From Knoxdaviesia capensis (Eukaryota > Ascomycota > Sordariomycetes > Microascales > Gondwanamycetaceae), in NCBI GenBank assembly GCA_001510575.1, contig LNGK01000004.1:2536579-2600578 (forward strand): 64,000 bases of DNA, written 5' to 3'. Below the pieces are notes generated by a model that worked only from the letters and a program-made list of their open reading frames with translations, had not been told where the DNA came from and ran no database searches. The translations under genes were made by a program, and so were the position numbers. Every line of letters starts with the position of its first letter. The first letter of the stretch is position 1. Shown piece by piece: positions 1-10,883 of the stretch.

Positions 1-3000
1 ACAGCTCCTCTGCCAGCCATCCGGCTTTCGCTCGAGCCAGGAAGGGGCTTTTTTTTTCTTCTCTTTTTTCTTTCTTCTTCTTGTTACTTCTTGTACCTGG
101 AGCTAAAGTGGTTTCCGTCGCTAGACACCCCTGGGTGCCATTTTTAGGGCGAGGTGCAGTCGGTCATGCAGGCGTCGTGTTGGAAGGCGAGCGCGGGATG
201 CGGCCTCCTCAGCGCACATATCCACTTCAGAAGATTCGACCTCCGTCTCGACGCTTGAAGGGGCGTGGGGTGTGATAGAAGCTCGATGATGATCGTCCAG
301 CTCCGGGCTTTTTAAGGTTAGGCGAGATTGGAGGCACTGAACGACACACTTCGAAAAAGAAAAAAAAAAAAAAAAGAAAAAGCCCCCAGCACAGGAATGG
401 ACAATTCACTCGGGCTGTTATAGCCACCCTTGCCTGTCCTATCATCACAAACCAAGATACCAGGCTCAATAACAGATGGATTTCGGCGGTTACAAGTCTA
501 GAATGAGCGTATTTCTCAATGTAATCGAACGTTCCGTGAAACCACCACATGCCTCTCCTGGGAACGGCAACTCGCAACGGTTGGTGGCACAAGTTGGACC
601 ATGTTGAGCCCTGTTGAGTATCGGATGTGGTTTCTCGGTCCTCGTATTGAGCACACTCAGGGACAGTATGTACAGTACTGTACAGTATGTACAAAAAAAC
701 TCCGAAGCCAATTTCCAGTTCACGAGATATACTTTAACGATTTACTTAGTAGTCTATCTAGCTGTTTGTAGTTTTAGTCTGCATTTTCTACACACGCGTA
801 GACAAAAGGATTTCCGCGTGAAGAAAAACTGGTTGTGTTTCCACACACTTGCGGAATCCTCGGTGTATAACCTGAATACAGATAGATCTGCGTCCGTGTA
901 AGAGATGCAAGTACGGTAGTATGCGTGCAAACAAAGAACGAACACTCGCTCCAACAGGATTCCATGGCATATTACTACTCTGTACTAGAAGATACACGTA
1001 ACAGCGAAGAACAAAGCACATCCCATGTTGGTTAGTTGAGATCAATCTCCGGACCAGGATATTTCGGTCCAGTCCAGGCCAACGTCGTATTAATGCGTCC
1101 AAGCTCCACCCTATGAAGCTCACCGTGTTATTTTCCATATAACCGTCGGCGAGTGGAACATCAAGTCAAAAAAGTTCTGTCAGCTTCTCTCGCTTTTTTT
1201 TTTCTCGCCAGAGAAACAGTCAGGGATGTTCCTGTCAACATGTCAGTCAAGAAATTAGCTTGCTTTTTCAATGGGGGTCCTGTACGTCTCGATAAGGTGC
1301 AGCTGAGGGGGGATTCACACAGATAATTCACACTCAGCGTGTTCATGATACACGCAGTATTAGAGCTGCTCATAAAAAGAGTCTGCTCATGACGGCCTCT
1401 GTTATCCGTACGGCCGCTCATTGGTGATACACTGTTTTGTTTGTCCGGGGTATTCAGATCAAGTTCCGACGAGGGTGCCGATTGGGAAGCCAACAGAGTC
1501 CTGAGCTGTGTGAACTCGTCACAGGTGTGCTCGGGGGGATTTTTTTTTTCTTGCTGAACAATCTCCGATTCCGGTTGCAGACGAACACTGGTAGGGATTG
1601 TGGGAGCTATGTCAGGAAGGCCGGGGGGGGGTCATGGATCTGGCCGTCACATATTCAGCGTATTCAATGCTTACATACTGTATGGGGATCGTCTGGACTG
1701 AGGGACATATATTGCTTGTGTCTGAGAAGTAAGTGCGTGCAAATGGAGGTGAAAGCATGGGAAGCCAGATAAATCCAAGATATTTAGTCCTTCCTTTTGT
1801 TGGGAAATGCAACTCTCTTCTTTTCTCATCACAATACGGAGAGAGCTCCAGAAATGGAGGAGGCTTTATCCTGTGATAGGAAGCAAAAAACGAAGAGCAA
1901 AAGAAAGAAAGAAAGAAATGCCCAGCCCGGACCCCGGACGCACGCCCACACCAACCGCAGGAAGTGAACCCTGTCTGGTTCTTTGTTTGCTGTTGGGGGT
2001 TTTTGATTCTTTTCTTTTGCTGGGGGTTCGATATCCCGCAGGAAGATAGTGCGTAGATAGACGAGTTGAGGAAATAATCTCGACGTAGGTGATAGCAGAA
2101 GCAGTGTAATAGGGGGGAGAGAGAGAGACGAGAGAGCGAGAAAGAGAAGAAGAAGGGGGGAAACAAACCCCCCTCTTCCCCCCTCTCTCCCCCCTAGAAA
2201 ACACCCCCCAGAAAAAAGCAGACGAAAAAGTGCGTGAAAAGGAGAAATGTGAAAAATCACTGTGATATGTTGGTTTCGTGACACTAAGGGTTTGGGGGCG
2301 TGTGTGCTTTGACCTAGTTGTTGGTTCTTCTCTTGAACACATGCTTGCTATATCTCCGTCATGGAGTCTTTTCCTTTTCCTTTCTTTTTTTTTTCTATTT
2401 AATTTTTAATATTTGATTTCAGGGTGTCTCGTGCTTCCTTCCAGGTCCTTCACATCTTTATTTTATCTTATATTTTCTCTCTGTCTTCTTCTCCAATCAA
2501 ACGTGTATACAGGTCTATATACATAAATATATATATACGTCGGTCCTCGCCTTCCGGTTCTTTGCTCGACTTGTTTGCACTTCCCCGGTCCTCGAAATGT
2601 CCATTGGTCCACGGTCGCTCTCTTCTCGGGATTTTGGTATATTGGGTTTTGATCATTAGTCCTTCACGGGCCTTTGCTGGTGCTCTCTTTTCTTTTTCTT
2701 TAAACCCCCGAGTCCAAGTTACACACATCTTCGTGACACCGAATGTCGGCTCCTGTCTTGAATGCTTCACCTCCGTCACACGTCCAGTTTCTGGTCTAGT
2801 TCTCCTCAGTACTAGGACCTCTCACCTCCTCTTGAATATCCGGAATCCCTCGTCTCATTTACAGTCATCAGATCCTAGCTCTCGGTTGCTACGACGTCGG
2901 TGGCTGGTCCATCGAATAATCGCATCTACGTTAGTAGTGTGCATGGTGTGACTGTTGGTGTGATAATCTGGACCTCATGATACAGTTTCCCAGTGCTTTC

Positions 3001-4196
3001 TCTTAGGATATGGCTCTCCTCCTGCCCGTCGGTTAATGTCTTTCGCTTCCCTTGTGCCAGACCGGCTCTTGATGTCTATCATTTACACTCTCACCCAACA
3101 CCACCCGTCACATTCACTCCTGTGTGGACACAGTCGTCGTCTCTTAGCTACACTATTAACGTTCTCTTGATATGACTTCCTCATAACCGGCTTCATTTCA
3201 TTACTCTCTACCATACATTCATCCCATCTTCTTCCCTTCCGTGTCCTCTTCTTGCCCCTCCTGCTCTGAGTTACTCACTTCATGCTGTATCACGTTCCAT
3301 ATCACAGAGCACAACAGTGAGACTGGTTGGCCGGCTTCACCCCGCCACTGACACCCACCATGTGCTGTATTCACCGCTGCTTGTGTCCTTGCCGCCTCGC
3401 CCCGTCTTGTTATAGGCCTCTGTAGCCAATAGAGACCGCTATTTCTCGTATCCCCTCCGAGTCCGCTCACGATATCTCCGGCTCTACTACTCTCTCGGCC
3501 AGACCTTTCAGGCATTCCAAGCTGTTCTTTGTGCTTTGAGAACCGCCTGTCTATTGCCCCTCCGCCACTACTCGCATTTTTGCTGTTCTTTGCCTCTTCA
3601 ATACCCGCACAAGCCAGTTGTTGGCTCGATCCCCCGACATAATCCTCCGATCAGATTCCCCGACCTTCTTTTATTACTGGCCAACCACTAAGACGAGAAT
3701 AAGGCAGTGTTAGCTATATCATTCCGAGTGTCTAAGACAGTCCTGCATCTGCATCTCGAGTATACGCAGACACTAATAGCATATAACGGCCGTGTGTCCC
3801 GCGCCTCCAACGGCCGTCCTCCATTATCATCCATGCTTCTCCATAAATATCCCCCCTTTTTTTCCAGACAGCACTACAGACTCCCATCGTGCATACAGAA
3901 AGATCCACAGCCCACTCTGAACGTCCAAATTTTCTCGTTATAAAAGCATATCCAGTAACTAGCCGACTCTCCCATGCCCTCTCCATATATCCCGGCCCCT
4001 TATTTACCTGCATATCCAAACGTTGTCTCTCTTCATATCCTCATCACCACCCATCGTACCAACCAGCCGCAGGCGACTTCGATTTATACATGACCGGGAT
4101 ACCCCTTCACCAGTTTTATTTCGGTAAAGCGACGGCATTATGTCCAGGTCTCCCCTGGAGAGGGGCACAGTAACCTGTCATCTTCTTCCCGCTCCA
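1..4196. other. Non-coding or unassignable 5' block
   Basis: No reading frame here shows a recognisable domain or a coherent set of exons on either strand. The block holds homopolymer runs (poly-A near 357-377, poly-T in several places), a purine-rich stretch at about 2110-2160, a TA-rich stretch at 2515-2537, and a 16-bp perfect palindrome at 669-684 flanked by two copies of acagtatgtac. Short open frames look like chance or low-complexity products. An undetected gene with many small exons cannot be excluded. Confidence 0.5.
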
Positions 4197-4250
4197 GCCA
4201 TCTGCATATGTTGCCTGTATCCCATTCTTCCAGGCGAGCATGTTGTTTCC
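4197..4250 (+). other. Possible upstream exon of the F-box-like gene
   Basis: Read from 4197, this stretch gives AICICCLYPILPGEHVV, which resembles the Cys-pair start seen in many fungal F-box-like proteins. It is followed by a good donor, GTAAGT at 4252. I could not find a convincing connecting exon between here and 4725, nor a start codon, so it is offered only as a candidate for the missing N-terminus of the gene that follows. Confidence 0.2.
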
Positions 4251-4724
4251 AGTAAGTCAGAGAGTTTTATACATGAAAAAAAAGCCGGGAGAACATTATG
4301 ATGTTAGTCCATGCCTCTAGCCTATCAAGAATCTTCAGTTGGGTCTCTTAATAGGTTGAAAAGACTGTCTAGGTTTGATACTTGGGCACTGGCAGACGAT
4401 TCGTTCCAGCAAGATCTTCGAGAAAATCAGCCATCCGGATCACTATCGCAGAGACTCTGTCTGATAAAATCCTCTCATGACTCCGGCAGATCTTCTTTCT
4501 AACCGCCAAACCCCTATCCAGTCCTCGGTAACCAGATAGCTGGTGAAATATACGCCTATACGTCGGTATTCACCGTCCCGAGATCACCGTTTCCCGAGCG
4601 AGGCCACCGAACTTCCCCACAGCGGCCCACCATCCACCATACTTACCGCGCGCGCGCTATACGCTATGTCCCATGCCGTACCGCATCACCATCCTGCGCA
4701 TCGCTAAGAGATCCAGTTGACTGT

Positions 4725-6911
4725 GTGCCGTTCCACCTGGGATGTCTGCGGGCATTACGGCGGGCTGGTGCCGGAACAGTGCCGGATCCAGGGACGGAGA
4801 CCTCTCGGACGTCGCCATCCTCGACTCCCGCCCGGTTGTGTAGTATTCATGATCTTTTTGTCATGGCTGCCTGGACGCAGCCTATACCTCAATCCCCGTA
4901 CTACACCACTCTTAGCCCCGGACTGGAAGTACTCCGTGAAATGCAACTCCTATTACTGCAAGCGACTGTGGAACGAGTGCCGCCTCCACGGCCCCGCCGA
5001 CGGAGTTCGGCAACAGTCACACAGCGCCAGCGCCCTCCGCCAGTACCCACCGATCTCTCTATTCTTCTCAGTCGTGTCGTCACGCTGCCGGATGTAGTAT
5101 CTCGAATGATACTAGGCATGACGCCACGGTTTGGAGGCTGGAGATATGCCGCTGCCGTCAGCCGGGGCAGACGGTTCATCGACTTACTTGGCACTATCCC
5201 ACCGTCGATCGTCTCTCTAGCTGAGATGACTTCGTGGACCCGGTCCACAGGCCTCACCCGTCGGCCAGTGGGTGGCCTGGGTTCATCATCTTTCTACCGA
5301 ATGACTTTGGATCGGATGGGCGTGGTATCTGTCGAGACTCTGGAGCACAGTCCAGAACATGGGCCTGCGATCCGGAAACCCACGCGGTATTCGCGCTGGT
5401 ATATTGTTGAGAGAATTGAGGATGCAAAAGCCGTGACTTTTGAAATACGCGTAAGAAATTCCCTCGCTCGTCCATGCACAGTGTGGTTATTGACTCAATT
5501 CCTGGAGAAAAACTCTAGGGCTCACTCCTTCGGCCACTTGACTTTTCAACTACTCGGCCCCCAACGGTGTGGGACACTCCAAGCCCACCGATAGAGCGGC
5601 CCCTTTCATGGATCAACGACGAAGTGCCCTCTCGGGCATGCTCCATGTCTCTGCGGGACCTGGCAGGCATATCCGTAGTGTTCCACCAAGGAACCATTCG
5701 CTCGATCCACACGTGCCCTAAGAGCACTGGCCTCCCGCTTCACCAGCTCCTTGGCCTAAGTACTCGGAGCGGCAACAATGACGACGACGACTTAGCTCCC
5801 CATTGCTTGTTCCAGCCGCTAGTTCCTGGAGAAAAGGTTACTGGCGTGTTTTTCCGGTTTGATCCCGGCGGTGAGGATGCCGTCCCGAGCCGGACTTTTC
5901 GCCGGGGGTGCGCGTTAGTAGTAAGAGATATCTAAGACCTGCAATTATCCACGGTGAAATGGACCTCCTGGTACTAACTTTCCTGCACAGTTCGGTACAA
6001 ACCACGGCAAGGGCTTCTGGGCTGGTGTGTACACCGGGACCGGCACGGTGATGTCGAATTTCATCCCGCTATCCGACCCGGAACCGTCTACACTGTACTA
6101 CAGTGACGCGGACGTGGGGGGATCAGTGTGGAACTTTACCACCGACACCAGGGGCAGTCTCCGCTCGCCGACGCTGCCAATGGTCAGCCGGGCCAGCATC
6201 CCCCCACCAACACCCGCTTCCAGCCGGTTATCCTCATCGCCCACCCCTCCCAACGAATCCCATCTGAGGGCATTCGTCAGCGTAGCGCCACTGGAAAATG
6301 TGGCGTGGCTCAGGTTGTTCCTGCAGCGCGTATCACCGGGGCCCGGAGCCCCCGTGGTGGAGTGGCCCGAACGCTGTATCGGCATGCTTCTGCACTACGC
6401 TCATGGGTCCGAGATCGGCTTGGGCCAGAATGAGGCGGCGGCAGACCGTGTTCAGGAGGTCCAGGCGCCGTTGAGCTTGTTCTGCTGCGAGCTGGGTACA
6501 GCGGCCGGTGGGCGACGGCGGCAGCGAAATGGCGGGATTGCAGTTGTGGTGCAAAGCCAGGACGACGAGCTCCAGATAGTCCGGCCAGGCCTAGCACAAT
6601 CGCCAGGTTCACTGCTGTCGGAGCCCTCCAGTCCGTCGGAACCGCCATCGCCGTCTCCCGCGTCCACGCTGATGAGTCTGTCAGCGACCCAGTCATCCGG
6701 ATTCGGCGGCCGGCGCCAACTTGTGCTCGATGGAGCGTGGCAGCGGCTGCCAATGCGCCATCTGATACACTGGTGGCAGTGGGAAGACGGGGCCGTTGTG
6801 GTTGAAGGGGCGCAAGCCCAGCCCCCGTTCTGGGCGTCGCCGCCACAGCCGTATCCGTACGATGAGGGAACGTTTCCGTTGGTGGAGATGCGGGTGGCGG
6901 AAGATGAGTGA
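4725..6911 (+). CDS. Fungal F-box-like protein, 5' end unresolved
   Basis: Three exons join cleanly: exon to 5450, intron 5451-5518 (GTAAGA...TAG), exon 5519-5920, intron 5921-5990 (GTAAGA, branch TACTAAC, CAG), exon 5991-6911 ending in TGA. Each junction restores the frame. The first resolved exon carries VPFHLGCLRAL, the PFHxxC motif typical of a large Pezizomycotina family, then an F-box-like helical stretch (LPDVVSRMILGM...). Later come SFYRMTLDRMGVVSV and GISVVFHQGTIRSIHT. The last exon starts FGTNHGKGFWAGVYTG and ends in a Pro/Ser-rich region. Position 4725 is only where the recognisable sequence begins: the codon there is GTG, the frame stays open upstream, and the next in-frame ATG is at 4863, so N-terminal exons are probably missing. 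Such proteins are presumed SCF substrate adaptors, but function is not shown here. Confidence 0.6.
5451..5518 (+). other. Intron 1 (resolved) of the F-box-like gene
   Basis: A 68-bp intron with donor GTAAGA, a TTGACTC branch-like element and acceptor CTCTAG. Removing it moves the reading frame from that of the upstream exon to that of the downstream exon. Confidence 0.7.
5921..5990 (+). other. Intron 2 (resolved) of the F-box-like gene
   Basis: A 70-bp intron with donor GTAAGA, a perfect TACTAAC branch point and acceptor CACAG. Without splicing, translation would stop at 5933-5935. Confidence 0.8.
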
Positions 6912-7972
6912 ATGTCGGTGGAAAATCCTTTCAGACTCTAGTCTGGTTGTTTCTCGTCCGTGTTTGAAGAGCCTCGTTTCTGCATTTACATCGCAAAGCA
7001 TATAGACATTTGTGCGCAAAATGCCCGTCGCTCCATTCTTCTATAGATTCTTTTTTTGTTCGGCGCTGGTGGCAATGTCATTTCATAGATTACGCTATTT
7101 CTGCAAGGTCACCTTATGATTTTTTAGCGTGCAATATCAAGCCGGCTTTAGCAATGTTTGCGTAGTGCTGCCGTGGGCGGGCCGAGCCGGGCTGTGTGGG
7201 CCCTCTGCCGGAGCCGGAGCCGGATTACGGCCCGGAGGCGATATGACGGGTCCTGCCGTGCCGGTTCTGTTTGTTTTGCTCATTTTGTGCAGCACTGGAT
7301 TTCCGGGTTCCTTTCTCGAGCAAACAAATCGGAGGAACGGCGCAGCACCCGGTGCGATGCATCAACTCTCTCTGTCCCAAACGAGCTGGACTGCCTTAGG
7401 GTTAGGGGACCGAGGCTGTACTCACCTAACCCACGACCTCGACGTTGGATTAATGTTTTCGCGCTTTCGGTTGCCTGGGAATCTCCGTCTGAAGTGTTAT
7501 TCCCGAGTGTCAGAGTTGGAACCCACCACAAAGCTGGGCTTTGTTTTTTTTTCTTCATATTGATTTAGAATTGGCGAGCGTGTTAGCATTGACTTTAAAC
7601 TCATTTTATACGCAATACCGCACTTGGACTCCATTCCGGCTCGAGATTCCCCTTGCAATGCAGTTTCCAAGCGCATCCTTCTCGTAGTTTCTCTCAACGA
7701 TTTTCTCGAGTGCCAGGACTTTGAACGTGAGCCTACTATCACAAGGCTGATAAGACACAATGTGCAGCGATGACTTTCTAGATTGATCGGCCTCCCGATA
7801 GTCTATCCCCCGTTATACCCCATTCTAAGCTAACCGCGCAGCGCACATGGCGCGAAAATACAACAGCAGAACGAAAACCACAGAGCTCAAAACGAAAAAC
7901 CAAGCAAAGAAGAGCCCGGGAAAAAAAACCCCCAAAAAGAAAATCGCCCCCTTATGTTCTCTGTCGTCTATC
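6912..7972. other. Intergenic, no gene seen
   Basis: This stretch holds the 3' side of the F-box-like gene and of the small minus-strand gene. It contains a TTAGGG-type element near 7398-7408. The frames at 7129-7568 overlap one another and show no family signature. Confidence 0.5.
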
Positions 7973-8164
7973 CTAGCTGAAGAACGGGTGAGCCGGAGGT
8001 GCAACAGCCAAGGACGAGGGACAGCCCTCTTCCCCGCAGCTCCCGGCGACGAGGATGCCGTATCGGTAATTGATCACGCAGGATGGGAACGCGGTGCAAA
8101 GGAACTTGTATTTTCGGATAGCGCGGTGGCCGCAGCCGTAGGCGTCGATGTAGACTTCACACAT
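7973..8164 (-). CDS. Small Cys-rich 'CGH' protein
   Basis: A 63-residue single-exon protein beginning MCEVYIDAYGCGHRAIRKYK. Fungi encode many short, poorly characterised proteins that begin Met-Cys, place a Cys-Gly-His about ten residues in, and then carry spaced cysteines. Here Cys occurs at positions 2, 11, 22, 28, 43 and 48, which could chelate a metal or form disulfides. There is no signal peptide. A TATA box lies about 260 bp upstream at 8426-8432, with a CT-rich leader between, as expected for a regulated promoter. It sits 0.6 kb from the eIF5A-like pseudogene on the same strand. Function unknown. The short length makes chance a real alternative, but start, composition and promoter agree. 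Confidence 0.45.
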   Translation of the reverse strand: MCEVYIDAYGCGHRAIRKYKFLCTAFPSCVINYRYGILVAGSCGEEGCPSSLAVAPPAHPFFS

Positions 8165-8425
8165 ATCTGTAGTGCTGGGTCCTGCGTTGAAGGCGAATGT
8201 GGGCTTGAAGTGGGGGGGGCGTCGTTTTTTTAAGGCTGGTCGTCACTAGCTGTGATCAGATCAAGATAATGGATATATTCGACGGACCGCGATAATAGAC
8301 AGGAATTTTTGGAAGAATACTGCGCGAGCAAAAACGGTTGTGAATGAGCCAGAATGGAACTTGGAGAGTTGTGTGATGGGGAGAAGATGCAAAATCTACT
8401 CGAGAATCGCCGGTCCAAGATGAGT

Positions 8426-8432
8426 TTATATA
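8426..8432 (-). promoter_or_regulatory. TATA box of the small Cys-rich gene
   Basis: On the minus strand the sequence reads AGTATATAAACTC. It is followed by a pyrimidine-rich leader (CATCTTCTCCCCATC) and, about 260 bp on, by the ATG at 8164. Confidence 0.5.
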
Positions 8433-8734
8433 CTCTCCCAAGAGCCCCAAAACACCCCAGATGATAGTACATTTTGTTCACGAGGGTCATCTAGGCAGAC
8501 GTCCTCATTCTGGGCCAGTTTGATCATGTTGTTGGAATGTTGGTGCCCTCCCGGGCCCCCTGGCCGGGTCATGGGCCGGGTCATGAGAGGCTATGGCCAG
8601 AGGCCAACCACAGCGACCAACAGTCTGGACGAACTATTTTTTTTTCCGAACAAAACTGTTTCTGCGGCGTGACATCTGGACAAATTGGCAACTGAGTCTC
8701 AAATACATTTCCGTTCCCCTTGAGGCCTTCGACA

Positions 8735-9160
8735 AAAGCTTGTTTGAAGCTTTCTCGCCCATAGAAAAGAGAACAGTGACCCTCACATCCCTCTCTTCCT
8801 CAACGAAGAGAGAGCCGGCTAATCTGTTCCGCAGCTTGGTCGGAATCGGGGCTTCGGACTGTGTCCAGAGAACTGCCATCATCATCCACCAAATTGAGGA
8901 ACCCGTCGTCGGGAGATCGAGAAGGGTGAACTTGCAGCCAGTGACGTGGGGAACATCCACTTCAGCGCTCGGCGCGACGGTCGCAGTGTGTTCTCGGTTG
9001 GTGGCCGGTGAAGATGTCGATGCCGGTGATGTTGGCGTTGGATCCAGCGCGGGATATGCTGGTGATTCTGCACGGGCGGTTGTTGATGACCACGTCAGCC
9101 GTTCTTGCGCAGGTCCACGCACGGGGTAGTGTACGTCAGAGACTCTTCCTGCTCCATCAT
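8735..9160 (-). pseudogene. eIF5A-family pseudogene (frameshifted)
   Basis: Minus-strand fragments in different frames line up in order with eIF5A: LRKNG (from the ATG at 9160), VVINNRPCRI, TGIDIFTG, VDVPHVTGCKFTLLDLP, DDGFLNLVDDDG and VTVLFSMGEKA. These match the SH3-like domain, the hypusine-loop flanks and the OB-fold domain of the translation factor. About four frame changes separate them, starting with an in-frame TGA after LRKNG (a one-base insertion would explain it), so no intact protein can be made. The segment between RPC and IFTG is about six residues shorter than in eIF5A and lacks the lysine that is converted to hypusine. Just upstream, 9161-9180 keeps TTTACTAACTACAG, an intron end with a perfect branch point, so this is a DNA-level duplicate, not a retrocopy. 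HEX1, the Woronin-body relative of eIF5A, is an alternative parent, but the C-terminal half is eIF5A-like. Confidence 0.75.
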
Positions 9161-10883
9161 TCTGGAGGACTGTAGTTAGTAAATTGGAGTGAAGAAAGGT
9201 GGAAGAAAGCGTCTTAGGTGAGTTGGTGGAAAGACTTGCGTAGAGAAAGAAATACGTTCACGACAAGAATGCATGGACAAGTCCAGCGTAGATATATATA
9301 TGCGTATATACAGTATTCTTTTGGCCGGTTAAGAAAAGCTTAGGTAGGAGGTTGAACTGAACCATGTAAGCGAACAGAAAGCGGACATCCGGCAGAAGAA
9401 ACAGAGACGTGAGACCGAAGCGAGGCCGGAGATGCGGAGGAAGAAGAGGAAGGCCCATGTGGCACTGGTCAAGCAAGGCAAGGAAAAAGGAAGAAAAACA
9501 GGGAGAAAAAAAAAAGAAAGAAAAAAAGAGAAAAAAAAGGAAGAAAAAAAGAGAGACAAAAAGAGAGAAAAAAAAAACCACGGCGACCCCAGATGCCATC
9601 ATCGCGGTGATTCGAAGGAGCGGTTGCTTGAAATCTTGTAGTCAACATGCTTCGAGTCAAACTCACTAGTCTCTTGGGGTTCGAAATACACACACATAAA
9701 CACGATATATGAGGGACACACACATGCCCGGGAGTCCAGGCCAGTCCAGGAAGGAGCGACTGGTGAAGGTTGGAAAAGGAAGGAGCGACTGGGGAGGTGA
9801 CTTCTAAAGAGGGGGAAAGAGCAATCAGAGGCGGTACAGTCCAACTTTGACGAGAACATCAACGCGATACTTATAATTCCCCAGAAACATACGATCAGCT
9901 CGATAATAGACGCACGACTAATACAGCCCTGGAAGTTCAGGATCTGGGCACGTGGAGAAAGGTCTCGCTTCCGCCCGTGAGACAGCAGCCGGATGAGACA
10001 CGCTTCCCCTTTATCTCTATCTCCACAATGATCCGAAGCTTGCAGTAAGTCCAGCCAACCTCCAGCCACATACATAGCCAGACGTCGTTCGCACCCGGTA
10101 TAGCCTCTCGCCAGGCGGTGAGAGTCAGTACATCCTCCAAGAACCCCAAGAGACTAACAACGTGTTGATAGACGTCGGTAACCCTAGATAACCCTATGCC
10201 CCGAGGTTCCGTATTGGTCTAGACGTCCCGTTCCACTTCCCCCGCAACGAAAGCCGCGTAAACGCCGTAAGATCGGGACATTCCACTCCGGAAGTCCCGC
10301 CCGAAGAAACATGCGAAACGAGAGTGGCGTTTCCAGTATCACGTGGCCGCTGGTCCGCAGACGGATCAAGAAGGTGCAACCAAGGAATGCCAGACGAGAG
10401 AAATGATCGGAACTTTCGATCTGATAAGATAAAAATTCAGAGTGGGGGGGAAGCGGATCCACATCACGCATGAGTACAAGGGTACGTCTTTCCAGCGAAA
10501 ATCAGGCCAAATGTTGCCATAATTTCTGGGGCTCGGGATTTGGGGTCTTGGCCGGTGGTGTCTGTGCCCGGATTCTGTTCTTCTCTCCTTTTCTCCTGTG
10601 TTTCTTTCGGTTCTTGTCGCTTGTTGGATATTCTGAAGTCCGGGCCGTATCGTGCGTATACGTGGATTTTATCGCTCTGATAGTGTGCAGCGCAGTTACA
10701 TTGTCGTTATCTCTTTGGCCCAGCCACGCGTCCGTTGTCTTGCACGTCAGGCAGCCTCGCCCACCGCCACTCCGATACACACACCCAACCGGGCTCTCCG
10801 CACGCCACTCTCCCGCCCCCTTTTCCGCTCTCTCCCACCCCCCCGTGCGTCCGGCCACCTCCCTTGCCCGCGCCGATCCAAGC
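9161..10883. other. Intergenic, ferric reductase upstream region
   Basis: Just upstream of the pseudogene start (9161-9180) lies a minus-strand intron end, TTTACTAACTACAG. TA-rich sequence at 9290-9312 could be an old promoter of the pseudogene. A/G-rich tracts occupy 9480-9575. A direct repeat of aaggagcgactgg occurs twice between 9747 and 9792. Sequence from about 10700 to 10880 is very CT-rich and is the likely leader of the + strand ferric reductase gene. No additional gene is supported. Confidence 0.45.

Noticed and set aside
2020..2042. tRNA-like T-arm (GGGTTCGATATCCC)
   Set aside because: No matching A box, anticodon stem or acceptor stem within the proper distance.
8634..9122. 162-codon minus-strand frame as an intact gene
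   Set aside because: Only parts of it match eIF5A; the remaining conserved blocks lie in other frames, so it is a pseudogene.
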